A stretch of 64,000 nt of DNA from Phycisphaerales bacterium (GTDB taxonomy: Bacteria; Planctomycetota; Phycisphaerae; SM23-33): NCBI GenBank assembly GCA_018644725.1, contig JABGPZ010000044.1, positions 1 to 64,000 of the forward strand, read 5' to 3'. Made by a program: the position numbers and the translations under genes. Shown in pieces: positions 36,376-45,687 of this stretch. The notes beneath the pieces were generated by a model that saw only the letters and a program-made list of their open reading frames with translations, did no database searches and was not told the origin of the DNA. Positions within the stretch are counted from its first letter, which is position 1; every line of letters begins with the position of its first letter.

Positions 36376-37011
36376 ATGTCGAACGAAACGATCGCCATTA
36401 TCGATTACGGAATGGGCAACCTGCGCAGCGTGCAGAAGGCCATTGAGCATGTCGGCGGCCGCGCCGAAATCGTGACCACACCCGAGGCCGTCCGCAAGGC
36501 CGAGAAGGTGATTCTGCCGGGTGTCGGCGCGTTTGAAGATGCCATCGCCCGTCTGCGCGAAACGGGCCTCGACGACGCCATCCGTGACGAAATTGCCACG
36601 GGCAAGTGGTTTCTCGGGATCTGCCTGGGCTTCCAGTTGCTCTTTGAGCGCTCCAGCGAACACGGCGAGCACGAAGGGCTCGGGCTGCTTGCGGGCGAAG
36701 TGCGCCACTTTGATTTTTCCGTTCTCGGAGCGGATCATGAACACCTCAAGATTCCGCACATGGGATGGAATACGCTGGACTATCGCCGCAGTTGTCCGCT
36801 GTTTGCGGGGCTGGGCGACGAGCCGAGCGTCTATTTCGTCCACAGCTATCACGCGGCCGGCTGTGTCGAGGCCGAGGTCGCTGCATGGTGTGACTATGGC
36901 TATCGATTCCCCGCGGCGATGCGTAAAGACAACATTCTCGCGACGCAGTTCCACCCGGAAAAATCGCAGGCCATCGGCCTAAAAATGGTAGAGAACTTCG
37001 TCAAACTCTAA
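36376..37011 (+). CDS. hisH: imidazole glycerol phosphate synthase glutaminase subunit
   Basis: IIDYGMGNLRSVQKAIE, LPGVGAFEDA, GICLGFQLLFE, QFHPEKSQ. Confidence 0.95.
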   Translation: MSNETIAIIDYGMGNLRSVQKAIEHVGGRAEIVTTPEAVRKAEKVILPGVGAFEDAIARLRETGLDDAIRDEIATGKWFLGICLGFQLLFERSSEHGEHEGLGLLAGEVRHFDFSVLGADHEHLKIPHMGWNTLDYRRSCPLFAGLGDEPSVYFVHSYHAAGCVEAEVAAWCDYGYRFPAAMRKDNILATQFHPEKSQAIGLKMVENFVKL

Positions 37012-37039
37012 CGACGTTTACTAAATCTTGACTCATTGA

Positions 37040-37069
37040 AAAATGGTGGAGAACTTTGTCAAGTTGTAA
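37040..37069 (+). pseudogene. relic duplicate of the hisH 3' end (KMVENFVKL stop)
   Basis: AAAATGGTGGAGAACTTTGTCAAGTTGTAA versus AAAATGGTAGAGAACTTCGTCAAACTCTAA at 36982-37011; all differences synonymous. Confidence 0.65.
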
Positions 37070-37122
37070 GGACGCGCGGCGAGGCAATAAGACAAACGAT
37101 ATCAGAAATCCAATGCACCCCA

Positions 37123-37148
37123 GGCACTCTTCGGAGTGTCTTTTTTTT
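37123..37148 (+). terminator. rho-independent terminator with TTCG tetraloop
   Basis: GGCACTC-TTCG-GAGTGTC followed by T8. Confidence 0.88.
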
Positions 37149-37199
37149 AGGATCAGGGCAGAGTAAAATGGGGAAGTATTCCATTCTACTCAATGACTC

Positions 37200-37446
37200 A
37201 CCCGGTTGGATCGGGTTGCCTTTGCCCTGAAAGGGCAACAGGATTTAGCCGGGGGCGTAAGCCCCCGGTGGATGATCATTAGAATCTGAGCCCTGAAAGG
37301 GCGAAAGAAGAATGAAGGAGAGGTGTTTCTTTCGCCCCTTCGGGGCTCTTTTCTTTTTTTCCGCATTCCGGGGGCTTACGCCCCCGGCTAAACCCTTTCG
37401 CGCCTTCGGCGCTTGAGACAATCCTGTCGCATAATTATCAGTTCAC
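37200..37446 (+). repeat. composite palindromic intergenic repeat, copy C
   Basis: Same modules and order as copy B; ends GCGCTTGAGACAATCCTGTCGCATAATTATCAGTTCAC. Confidence 0.9.
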
Positions 37447-37459
37447 TAAAACCATGCGA

Positions 37460-38071
37460 TTATTCAACGATTTGTGTGGTTTGGTCGGCGGGTTTGCGGG
37501 TGAGGTTGGGCAAGGGCGCACCGGCGGGATAGCCGACGGGAAAAATCACCAGCGGATCGTAGGTTTCGTCCAGGCCGAGCGCGGTTGCGATGGCGCGTGT
37601 CGGGCGCGGCGTGTAGGGCACGGTCGAAAGCCCCTCGGCCGTGATGGCGGCAAGCAATACACCCGCCGCCAGCCAAGTCGATTGCGCGGGATAGTAAAAC
37701 CGTTCCCGGGCGGTGGCGATGCGGCGCGAAATCACGATCACCCACGGCGCGTCGGTGAGCATGGGCTTTTGAGCGTGAACAGGCAGATGCGCGAGGTCGT
37801 CGCGTTGGGTCGCGGTGGCATCGCTGGCGTAGAAATCCTGCTCGACGGCCTCACACGCGTCCCGCAAGGTTAGCTTGGCGGCGGCGTTGCCGAGGGCGAG
37901 AAAGTGGAACGGCTGACAGTTTGCGCCGCTGGGCGCGTTTCGTGCGACCTCCAAAAGACGCTCGATCACATCCCGCGAAACTGTGCGGGCGGGGTCAAAA
38001 CTGCGCACCGACCGGCGGTCTGCCAGCAGGCGGGAACACTCCGAACGCGAAATGAGAGTCTCGTTGTCCAT
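37460..38071 (-). CDS. nitroreductase family protein
   Basis: RRSVRSFDPARTVSRDVIERLLEVARNAPSGANCQPFHF. Confidence 0.9.
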   Translation of the reverse strand: MDNETLISRSECSRLLADRRSVRSFDPARTVSRDVIERLLEVARNAPSGANCQPFHFLALGNAAAKLTLRDACEAVEQDFYASDATATQRDDLAHLPVHAQKPMLTDAPWVIVISRRIATARERFYYPAQSTWLAAGVLLAAITAEGLSTVPYTPRPTRAIATALGLDETYDPLVIFPVGYPAGAPLPNLTRKPADQTTQIVE

Positions 38072-38079
38072 AGGATTGG

Positions 38080-38733
38080 TTAGGCGAATCCGGCCTGGCG
38101 AAGTTTGTCGAGGCTGAGCGTTCCTCCCGCGGCGGGGTTGGCGAGCAATTCGCTGAGGTAGCGGCGGATGTATTTTCCGAGGATGTCGGTCTCGATGTTG
38201 ACTTGCTGTCCGACGGCGAGCTCGCCGAGGGTGGTTTCGCGCAGCGTCGCGGGAATCACCGCGATGGAAAATCCGCTCGTGGTGACATTGGCGAGTGTCA
38301 GCGAGACCCCCGCGATGGCGATCGATCCCTTGGGGACCATCAGCGCGAGGATGTCGGCGGGGGCCTTGAAGGTGATCTCCCAGCTCATCTCGCCGCGGCG
38401 GATGTTGGAGACGGTGGCGAGGCCGTCGACGTGGCCCTGGACGATGTGGCCGTCGAATCGGCCCGTTGCAGCGAGGGCGCGTTCGAGATTGACCTTGCCG
38501 GCGGACTGGAGCTTGCCCAGCGTCGTGCGCGAAAGCGATTCGCTGACGACGTCGAAACTTGCGACGGTCTTGTCGATCGTCGTGGCGGTCAGGCAGACCC
38601 CGTCCACGGCGACGCTATCGCCAAGGCGCAGGTCTTCGGTGAGTGGCCCGAGATCGATGACAAGAGACTTCCCCGCGCCTGAGCTGCGAATGCTCTGAAG
38701 GCGGCCGACGTGTTGAATAATTCCGGTGAACAT
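38080..38733 (-). CDS. ribE: riboflavin synthase alpha chain
   Basis: MFTGIIQHVGRL, DGVCLT, FDGHIVQGHVDG, ETDILGKYIRRY. Confidence 0.95.
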   Translation of the reverse strand: MFTGIIQHVGRLQSIRSSGAGKSLVIDLGPLTEDLRLGDSVAVDGVCLTATTIDKTVASFDVVSESLSRTTLGKLQSAGKVNLERALAATGRFDGHIVQGHVDGLATVSNIRRGEMSWEITFKAPADILALMVPKGSIAIAGVSLTLANVTTSGFSIAVIPATLRETTLGELAVGQQVNIETDILGKYIRRYLSELLANPAAGGTLSLDKLRQAGFA

Positions 38734-38778
38734 GCCCCTATGGTATCGCCCCCGGGCGCGAAAGGCAATTGTCCGCAT

Positions 38779-38804
38779 AAAAAAAGACCGCCGGGTGGCG
38801 GTCT
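38779..38804 (-). terminator. rho-independent terminator of the VWA gene
   Basis: AGACCGCCGGGTGGCGGTCT with A-run on + strand. Confidence 0.8.
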
Positions 38805-38825
38805 GAACACGGCATGCGGTCGTCA

Positions 38826-40826
38826 TTATTTCCTGGGGTCGGGCGATTGGGCATATTCAACCAGAACATTGATAACGGGATCGACGCGGTCGAGGTAGTC
38901 CTTGTTGATCATGCCTTTGATGATTGCGACGGTGAGCTTGCGGAAGTTGTCGCTGGAGTCGTGTGGCGGGGCGATCTGGCCATGCGGGGCGGACGTTTCC
39001 TTGTTGAAGTCCCCCACGAGTGACGTGCCGCCGCCGAGCTTTGCGACCTTGATGAAGTTCGGCAAAAAGTCTTCAGCGTCGTAGTATTTGGGCGTGGCTT
39101 CGGTGACAACGCGCATCGAGTGAAACGTGATGTTGCGCTCGCTGTGCTCCCCGCTGACGAGTGTTTCAATGGCGGGGATTGTCCCTTTCGTGGGCATGGC
39201 ATCGCCCATGAGAACGATGATTTTTTTAGCGGTGGCGTTCTTGGACCACTTCATTGTCTTGGTGGCCGAGAGGAGCCCGCCGTGGAGCGCCCCGGGGTTC
39301 TCTCCGACATCGGGATTGTAGTGAGCGCCGTCTGCCCTCTGGGCCAGCATGGTCGCGGCGAGTTTGGTGATTTGACTCGTCAGCGGGAGAGAGGACGTGC
39401 GATAGTCTTTGAAATTGTAGGCCTTGCCGCCCGCTGGCTCATAGCGGCTGACCTTTCCCAACGCCGCTTTGCAGCAGGACATCTGAAGCGCGGGGTCTTC
39501 TTCGTGGCGATAGTAGACGGCGCCGATTTTCGGGGTGCGGCTGAACAGCTTCAATGTATTGAGGATGCCGGTGACGTTCTTGGCGAGTTTGGTCATCACC
39601 AATTGCATCGAGCCGGTCGAGTCGATCACGAAAACCAGATCGATGTCGTTGATTGTAAGCTTGCCCAATTCGAGGTCTTTTTTCCATTTGGGGTCGTCGG
39701 GGTCGGTAATGGTCTCGGCCTGCGGGAAATAGGTGCTTTTTCCGACATAGGGTGTTTTGGGCGCTTGGCTGCTTTCGGTCTTCGTCTTCAGGTTCTCTTT
39801 GATCCACGCATCCCATTGGGTGCGGACCTTGACCCATTCCCTGGAGGGCGTGACCTTGGAATAGATTCCCACGGGGGCGATCGTGTCGGTGAGCCCGCCG
39901 AGGAGATATTCGGCCTTGTTGGCGGTTTTCGCGCTGGAAAGCATCTGCGCAATCGTTTGAGTGAGCTCGGGGTCTTTCCAGGTCGCGACGAGTTCGCGCA
40001 GCGCCTTGAGTGTGCGCGAATCACTCGGCCGGCTCGGAGAGAGTGTCTTCAGAAGCATCGGAATCAGCTCGTGGGGCGTGACTTCGAAGCCCGGCGGTTT
40101 GGGGCCATAGGCGGCGATGGCGTTGATCAGTCCTACGCGCAAATCGCCACGGAACCCGCCACGATAGGCGGCCTCGGCACCGTTGGCGACCCAGCGGCGA
40201 TGATAGCTCGGCATTTTCGCCAGCGATGCGCTGCGGGCGTGGAGCACTTCCCACGCGTACATCCGAACCATCGGGTCGCGGTCGGTTTCGAGAACCTTCA
40301 TCAATTCGTCGGTGCTCTCCTTGCAGTCAATCTTTCCCATCTCCGCGAGGGCAACTGCGCGGACAAACCAGTCGGTGTGTTTGAGGTGCTGGCCATACAC
40401 CATTGTGTAGTATGCTTCGAGCTTTTTGATGCGTTTGGTGCGGTCCGCCTTTTGCCTGGGGGTGAGCTTTTTGGGTTGTTCGGCGGCCTTGGGCTTGGGG
40501 ATGGGTTTGGCGTTGGGATTGGGGTTCGACGCATAGACCTTGGGGAGAGCCACTTTGCATTTGGAACAGTTCGCCGTGCCGAGATCGAATGGGTGTTGAC
40601 ACTTGCTGCATCCCAGAGTAAAGGTGGTGGAATAGTTGCAGCTGTAGCATTTATTGAGGCCTGCGGTTGCGGCGTTGTTTACTTTGCATTTCGGGCAGAT
40701 CCAGCGAACGTATCCGTCTTTGAGCTCGAATTGAATCGCGACTTGCTGGGCTTGCAGAGTGACCACAGGGATGCTCAACAGCGACAGGAAAGCGAGAAGA
40801 GGAAGAAGAATTCGTTTCATGGTCAT
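38826..40826 (-). CDS. secreted zinc-ribbon / HEAT-like / VWA-domain protein
   Basis: Signal peptide; CPKCKVNNAATAGLNKCYSC and CSKCQHPFDLGTANCSKCK ribbons; VFVIDSTGSMQ MIDAS motif. Confidence 0.75.
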   Translation of the reverse strand: MTMKRILLPLLAFLSLLSIPVVTLQAQQVAIQFELKDGYVRWICPKCKVNNAATAGLNKCYSCNYSTTFTLGCSKCQHPFDLGTANCSKCKVALPKVYASNPNPNAKPIPKPKAAEQPKKLTPRQKADRTKRIKKLEAYYTMVYGQHLKHTDWFVRAVALAEMGKIDCKESTDELMKVLETDRDPMVRMYAWEVLHARSASLAKMPSYHRRWVANGAEAAYRGGFRGDLRVGLINAIAAYGPKPPGFEVTPHELIPMLLKTLSPSRPSDSRTLKALRELVATWKDPELTQTIAQMLSSAKTANKAEYLLGGLTDTIAPVGIYSKVTPSREWVKVRTQWDAWIKENLKTKTESSQAPKTPYVGKSTYFPQAETITDPDDPKWKKDLELGKLTINDIDLVFVIDSTGSMQLVMTKLAKNVTGILNTLKLFSRTPKIGAVYYRHEEDPALQMSCCKAALGKVSRYEPAGGKAYNFKDYRTSSLPLTSQITKLAATMLAQRADGAHYNPDVGENPGALHGGLLSATKTMKWSKNATAKKIIVLMGDAMPTKGTIPAIETLVSGEHSERNITFHSMRVVTEATPKYYDAEDFLPNFIKVAKLGGGTSLVGDFNKETSAPHGQIAPPHDSSDNFRKLTVAIIKGMINKDYLDRVDPVINVLVEYAQSPDPRK

Positions 40827-40864
40827 GAGTTCCGATCCATAGGATGATTTCAGCTGGGGTTGGG

Positions 40865-42334
40865 TTATCGTCGGCCGAGAACCGCTTTCTGCCACGCGAT
40901 AAGAAGGGCTTGATAGTCCATCTTGTAAATGTCTTTGAGAGATTTTTCGACGTCGGAGCCTTTTTTGATTTCCAGCACGAGCTTCAAAAAGCCCTTCATG
41001 TCTCGTTTTGCGAGATAGCGCGCCAGACTTTGGGCGGCGCCATAGGAAACGCCATTGTCGTCGAGTGCGACCCGTTCGGTGAAGAAGCTCGTGTTGAAGC
41101 GCTTTCCCTTTCGGATGGCATCGTGGGCGAGTCCCATTTTTCGGATCGTGTTTCCGCGCGGGGAAAGAATCGAAGCGACGATTTCGGCGAGGCCTTCGTT
41201 CAGCCAACTCGGAACGCTGCGATGGCCATGGTAGCGCGAGAGGAAGGCGTGGGAGGTTTCGTGGCTGAGCAATTCCGCGAACCAGATTTGGGCTTGGGCG
41301 CGCGTGAGTCCATTGCGCATGACTGGGCCGAGGACGATGTAGTTAAAGTGGCCACGTTGGGCGGCGAACCCGGCGGCGGCCAGGTTGACCCCGCAAGCAT
41401 CCTTGCTGAATTTCTGAAATCGTTCCATGGTCCAGAAGGCATAAATGGGAAGCTTCCCCGCCCAGATATGCTCGCGGGAGTCCATGAGGTATTGCTTGCA
41501 GATCAGCGGATAGAGGCGATTGTAGATCTTGACCAGGACGGCATCGTCTTTTTTGGCCCAGGCCGAGTAAATCACGAAGTGATCCGTTTCCACGCGGTGG
41601 GTCAAGGGCGCGATGGCTTTCATCTGGGTCGCGTACGCCATTTCCTGTTTTTTGTTCTCTTCGAGGATGGCGCGGGTGGTGGGCATGATGCGCGGAAGCA
41701 GTTCCTCGGCCGAAGTGACTCCGCGGGGGAGCTTGCCGCCGAACAGGGGCGGAATGGCCCGCTTTTTTTCTTTGTAGAGGGCGGCAATGGGGGGATACTT
41801 TGTCGTGTGGAGCTTGCCACCCAAAAACGAATTCAGGAGATGGTATTCCGCAAATTTGAGGAGGTAGCGGTCCAGCATCCATCCCGCGAGAATCAGAGTT
41901 TGCTCCTCCTGGCTCAGAGCGTCGAGTTTGGTTTGCAGGGCGTCGGGGACCGTGATCTTGATCTCCACGATGTTCGTCGGATAGAGCGTGATTGTTTTTT
42001 TCTTGGGGGTGCGCAGGTAGAGAAGGCCTCCCCCTTCGCGATAGGGCGTTCCCTCGAATTCTACGAATGTGTTGCTGAGGCCCTTGATGGTGATGGTGGG
42101 ATTTTTGGTGGCCTTGAGTTCTTCGATCAGAGCATCCCGTTTTTCCTTGGAGAGCGCGGGTTTTTTGGGAGCGCTCTCGGCGGCCGCAGCGGCAGGCGTT
42201 GTCTTGGGTTTGCGGGCGAGGGGCTTGGTTGGTTTGGCCGCGGGTTTCTTGTTTCGTGCCGCCGAGACCGGGAACGCAATGACTCCCGTCAGAAGGATCA
42301 GACAAATCAATGGCAGATGGCGTTTCATGGGCAT
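40865..42334 (-). CDS. secreted gluzincin-like metallopeptidase candidate
   Basis: Signal peptide; LLSHETSHAFLSRYHGHRSVPSWLNEGLAE (HExxH plus downstream NEGLAE). Confidence 0.65.
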   Translation of the reverse strand: MPMKRHLPLICLILLTGVIAFPVSAARNKKPAAKPTKPLARKPKTTPAAAAAESAPKKPALSKEKRDALIEELKATKNPTITIKGLSNTFVEFEGTPYREGGGLLYLRTPKKKTITLYPTNIVEIKITVPDALQTKLDALSQEEQTLILAGWMLDRYLLKFAEYHLLNSFLGGKLHTTKYPPIAALYKEKKRAIPPLFGGKLPRGVTSAEELLPRIMPTTRAILEENKKQEMAYATQMKAIAPLTHRVETDHFVIYSAWAKKDDAVLVKIYNRLYPLICKQYLMDSREHIWAGKLPIYAFWTMERFQKFSKDACGVNLAAAGFAAQRGHFNYIVLGPVMRNGLTRAQAQIWFAELLSHETSHAFLSRYHGHRSVPSWLNEGLAEIVASILSPRGNTIRKMGLAHDAIRKGKRFNTSFFTERVALDDNGVSYGAAQSLARYLAKRDMKGFLKLVLEIKKGSDVEKSLKDIYKMDYQALLIAWQKAVLGRR

Positions 42335-42422
42335 GCTCCGTGGGTCAATGAAATGGAAAAGGCGTGCTTTTCACTTGCACTAGAGTAATCGAGTCAGGCC
42401 TTGCCTTCCAGTGAAATTAGAT

Positions 42423-42447
42423 AAAAAAACACCCTCGAAAGGGTGTT
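42423..42447 (-). terminator. rho-independent terminator
   Basis: ACACCCTCGAAAGGGTGT with A-run on + strand. Confidence 0.8.
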
Positions 42448-42472
42448 GTGAAGTTGTGTATGGCGGCGCAGA

Positions 42473-43858
42473 TTAGTGGTCGACGGGTTCGCCGAGGATC
42501 CCCTTGAGGAGGGCGAGTTTTTCCGCGAGAGCGTCGGGGCTTTTGGCTTCGAGGCTCAACCGCAAGAGCGGTTCGGTGTTCGAGGGGCGCACGTTGCACC
42601 ACCAGTCCTCGGCCGTGCAGGTCACGCCGTCGAGATGGTCGATGGTGGTTTCGTCGGAGAAGCGGTCTTGGACTTCTTGCATTTTGGCGTCTTTGTCCTC
42701 GACTTGGAAATTCAGCTCGCCGGAGTGGGAGTAGACCGACAGCGGCGCGACGAGTTCGCTGAGGGGCTTGTTTTCGCGTGCGAGCAGCGAGCAAACCGTC
42801 GCGAAGACGATCGCCGCACTGTCGGCGTGGAAGTTGTCGCGGAAATAGCTGTGTCCGGAAAGCTCGCCGCCGAAGATGCCATTGTTCTCGGCCATCGCTT
42901 TTTTGAGGAACGAGTGTCCGACGCGTTCGCGCACGGGTTTTCCGCCCGCTGCGGCGACCAGTTCGGGCAGAATCATGCTGCTGCGCAGGTCATAGATGAT
43001 CGCGCTGCCGGGGTCGGTTTTGAGGAAGTCCAGCGCCAGAAGCGTCGTCATGATGTCGCAGCGGATGATCTGGCCTTTTTCGTCGACAAACATGCAACGG
43101 TCTGCGTCGCCGTCGAGGCAGATGCCCATGTCGGCGCCTTGGGCGATTACGGCGTCCTGGGTCCATTTCAGGTTGGATTCGACCAGCGGGTTGGGCGGGT
43201 GAACAAAGCCGTTGTCCATGTCATAGTGCATGCCGGTGAGTTCGAGATTCTCGACGCCTTCGAAGAGCTCCGGTAACATTTTCCCGGCCATGCCGTTGGA
43301 GGCGTCAGCGACGACCTTCAGCGGGCGAGGGAGAGAAAGGAATTGATGGACGTGACCGCGATATTCATCCCAGAGATCCACTTCGGAATAGTCGCCGTAG
43401 ACGGCCGAGTCGGGCATGACGTGGATGGCCTTGACGAAATTCTTGATCTCGTTGAGGCCCGTGTTGGCCGCGACAGGCTTGGCCTTGTAGCCGGAAATTT
43501 TCATCCCGTTGTATTCGATCGCATTGTGGCTGGCGGTGACCTGGATCCCGCCGGCGGTGTGGAGATGGTTGATCGCAAAATAGATCATCGGCGTGTCGCA
43601 CATCCCGATATTGATGCACGCCATGCCCGTCGAGCGGATGCCCTTGACCAGCGCCTCGACCAGCCCCGGCGAGTGAGGCCGCATGTCATAGCCGACCACG
43701 ATCGCGTTGGAATTTTTGCCCCCGGAGTCAAATCCGGAAACTTGTTTGCGGAGGAAATTTGCAGCCGCATGGCCAATGCGCCAGGCAAGCTCTTCGTCGA
43801 GGTGTTCGGGGTACAATCCGCGTACGTCGTAGGCCTTGAATGCTTTGTCGATGTCCAT
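42473..43858 (-). CDS. phosphomannomutase/phosphoglucomutase
   Basis: FKAYDVRG, VTASHNAIEYNGMK, DGDADRCMFVDE, RPSNTEPLLRLSLEA. Confidence 0.93.
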   Translation of the reverse strand: MDIDKAFKAYDVRGLYPEHLDEELAWRIGHAAANFLRKQVSGFDSGGKNSNAIVVGYDMRPHSPGLVEALVKGIRSTGMACINIGMCDTPMIYFAINHLHTAGGIQVTASHNAIEYNGMKISGYKAKPVAANTGLNEIKNFVKAIHVMPDSAVYGDYSEVDLWDEYRGHVHQFLSLPRPLKVVADASNGMAGKMLPELFEGVENLELTGMHYDMDNGFVHPPNPLVESNLKWTQDAVIAQGADMGICLDGDADRCMFVDEKGQIIRCDIMTTLLALDFLKTDPGSAIIYDLRSSMILPELVAAAGGKPVRERVGHSFLKKAMAENNGIFGGELSGHSYFRDNFHADSAAIVFATVCSLLARENKPLSELVAPLSVYSHSGELNFQVEDKDAKMQEVQDRFSDETTIDHLDGVTCTAEDWWCNVRPSNTEPLLRLSLEAKSPDALAEKLALLKGILGEPVDH

Positions 43859-43964
43859 GCAATGACTCCTGTGGTGCGTCGGTTTACAGGTTAGTTATGG
43901 GCGCAAATCACCCACGGGTTAGTATGCGGATTTTTGGATACAAATGCAAGGGCGGGAAAGGATT

Positions 43965-44537
43965 TTAGTCAGATTGTGTGGAGATTCGCGTTCGTTTTTC
44001 CAAACGGATCACGGTATAGAGCGCGATTCCCGCTACGATGCTGAAAACGGTTCCCGCCCCGAGGATCAGCGCCGTGGTGTGTCCGAGGAGTTCCCAGAAT
44101 CGGTTGGCCGTGGTCCAGCGGTCCAGGACGGTGGTGTGCAGCGCCGCGACGAGGCTCAAGAATCCGACCGTCACCCCCAGCGCGACACCGGCGGCTTTGG
44201 CGATGGATTCGGCGAGGAGCAGTCGGTCGGCCGGCTTGGGCGGCGTGTTGAGTTTGGCGTGAGAACTTCGGAGAACCCACGCGCACCAGGCGCTGACCGC
44301 CAGAAGTCCCAACAGGGACCCCGCCAGTGGAATGATGGGGTGATGGCGAATCAAAAGAGGGGGGACGGGCAAGGGCGGGGCCGTTGGGACCAGTTCCCCC
44401 GTCGAAGCAGTCAGCTCGGTGGTGGCGAGGTGTTCCAAGGCCGCAGGTGCGAACTGCCAACCCGCGACGGTTCCTGCGGGCAGCAACACCAGAACGACCA
44501 GCAGGCCCAAGCGGGATGTGAAAATCCGCGAGATCAT
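43965..44537 (-). CDS. hypothetical membrane protein
   Basis: Uninterrupted ORF directly downstream of ispH with overlapping start/stop region and several TM segments. Confidence 0.5.
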   Translation of the reverse strand: MISRIFTSRLGLLVVLVLLPAGTVAGWQFAPAALEHLATTELTASTGELVPTAPPLPVPPLLIRHHPIIPLAGSLLGLLAVSAWCAWVLRSSHAKLNTPPKPADRLLLAESIAKAAGVALGVTVGFLSLVAALHTTVLDRWTTANRFWELLGHTTALILGAGTVFSIVAGIALYTVIRLEKRTRISTQSD

Positions 44538-44538
44538 G

Positions 44539-45687
44539 CTACTGCAAAAACTCCGCCAATGTTTGGAGGACTTCGCCGATGACAATTTCCGGGCTGGACG
44601 CGCCTGCGAGGATGGCGATGTTCAGCGGGCGCTTTTGCGGAAGCCAGCCGGTCTGCTCGGTGGCGTGTCCATTGGCGGGATCCCATGCGAAAATGGTTTC
44701 TCGCGATCGAATGGCGGTAGCGTCTTCAATATGGTAGGCCGGCGCGAATTGGCGCGCGAGTTCATAGAGGTGGCGCGTGTTGGAGCTGGTGTGCCCGCCG
44801 ACGACGATCACCAGGTCGCATCCACTTTGGCACAGTTCGACGGCGGCATTTTGGCGGTCCTGGGTCGCCCGGCAGACGGTGGGCTGAAAGATCAGCCGCT
44901 GCTCGATCTCGCCAAAGCGGGTCGTGAACGCGTCGGTCAGAATTTGGCGGACCTCTTCGGTGTGGCTATAGAGCATGGTCGTCTGGGAGACCTGCGCGAG
45001 GTGGGCGAGGTCGGCCGGGGATTGTGCGTTGGTCGCATCGGGGTCAAACAGCTCGGCGAAACGCTCGGGCGAATCGTTGCCCGTCGCGATCAGGTTCGCA
45101 AAATCGTGGACTTTGTCGATCGACTCGGCGACGATGAATTTCCCGCCTGCTTGATCGAGGCGCGACTTGGTCACGACGGTTTCGTCGTGGCGTGGCTTGC
45201 CGAAAATCAGTACGCCAAATCCGTCCTTTACCGCGTGAGTCGACCAGTGCCACAGGCGGATCACATCGCCGCAACTGCAATCGACGACCTCGCACCCAAG
45301 CTGCTTGAGGTGCGCTTCCGTGGCCACCCCCGCGCCAAAGGCGGGAATCACGGCTGTGTCGTTGGCGCTGAGGTGCTTGTCGATATTCTTTGGCTTGCGT
45401 TGCTCCGGCAAGAGAATCGTTCCACCCAGACGGCGGAAATGATCGTTCACCCAGGGATTGTGAATGATCTCGCCGAGGAGGATCAGTCGCCCCTTATTGG
45501 GGTCGTGCAGGCTGGCGGCCTGTTCGGCCATGGACAGCGCACGCTTGACTCCGCGGCAAAACCCAAAGACGCGCGGCAGACGGAGTGTGCCGCCCGGAAG
45601 AGACCACTGGTTTGCCGGTGTCGCCGCGAGAAGGCGGTCCACCACGGGCGAACCGAACGCGTCAAGATGGGCATCGTGTGGATTCAT
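44539..45687 (-). CDS. ispH: 4-hydroxy-3-methylbut-2-enyl diphosphate reductase
   Basis: FGFCRGVKRALSMA, GEIIHNPWVND, SQTTM, VVGGHTSSNTRHLYELA. Confidence 0.9.
   Translation of the reverse strand: MNPHDAHLDAFGSPVVDRLLAATPANQWSLPGGTLRLPRVFGFCRGVKRALSMAEQAASLHDPNKGRLILLGEIIHNPWVNDHFRRLGGTILLPEQRKPKNIDKHLSANDTAVIPAFGAGVATEAHLKQLGCEVVDCSCGDVIRLWHWSTHAVKDGFGVLIFGKPRHDETVVTKSRLDQAGGKFIVAESIDKVHDFANLIATGNDSPERFAELFDPDATNAQSPADLAHLAQVSQTTMLYSHTEEVRQILTDAFTTRFGEIEQRLIFQPTVCRATQDRQNAAVELCQSGCDLVIVVGGHTSSNTRHLYELARQFAPAYHIEDATAIRSRETIFAWDPANGHATEQTGWLPQKRPLNIAILAGASSPEIVIGEVLQTLAEFLQ

Noticed and set aside
39120-42388. Plus-strand ORFs of 575 and 514 aa opposite the VWA and peptidase genes
   Set aside because: Shadow ORFs; minus-strand products carry signal peptides and recognisable motifs.
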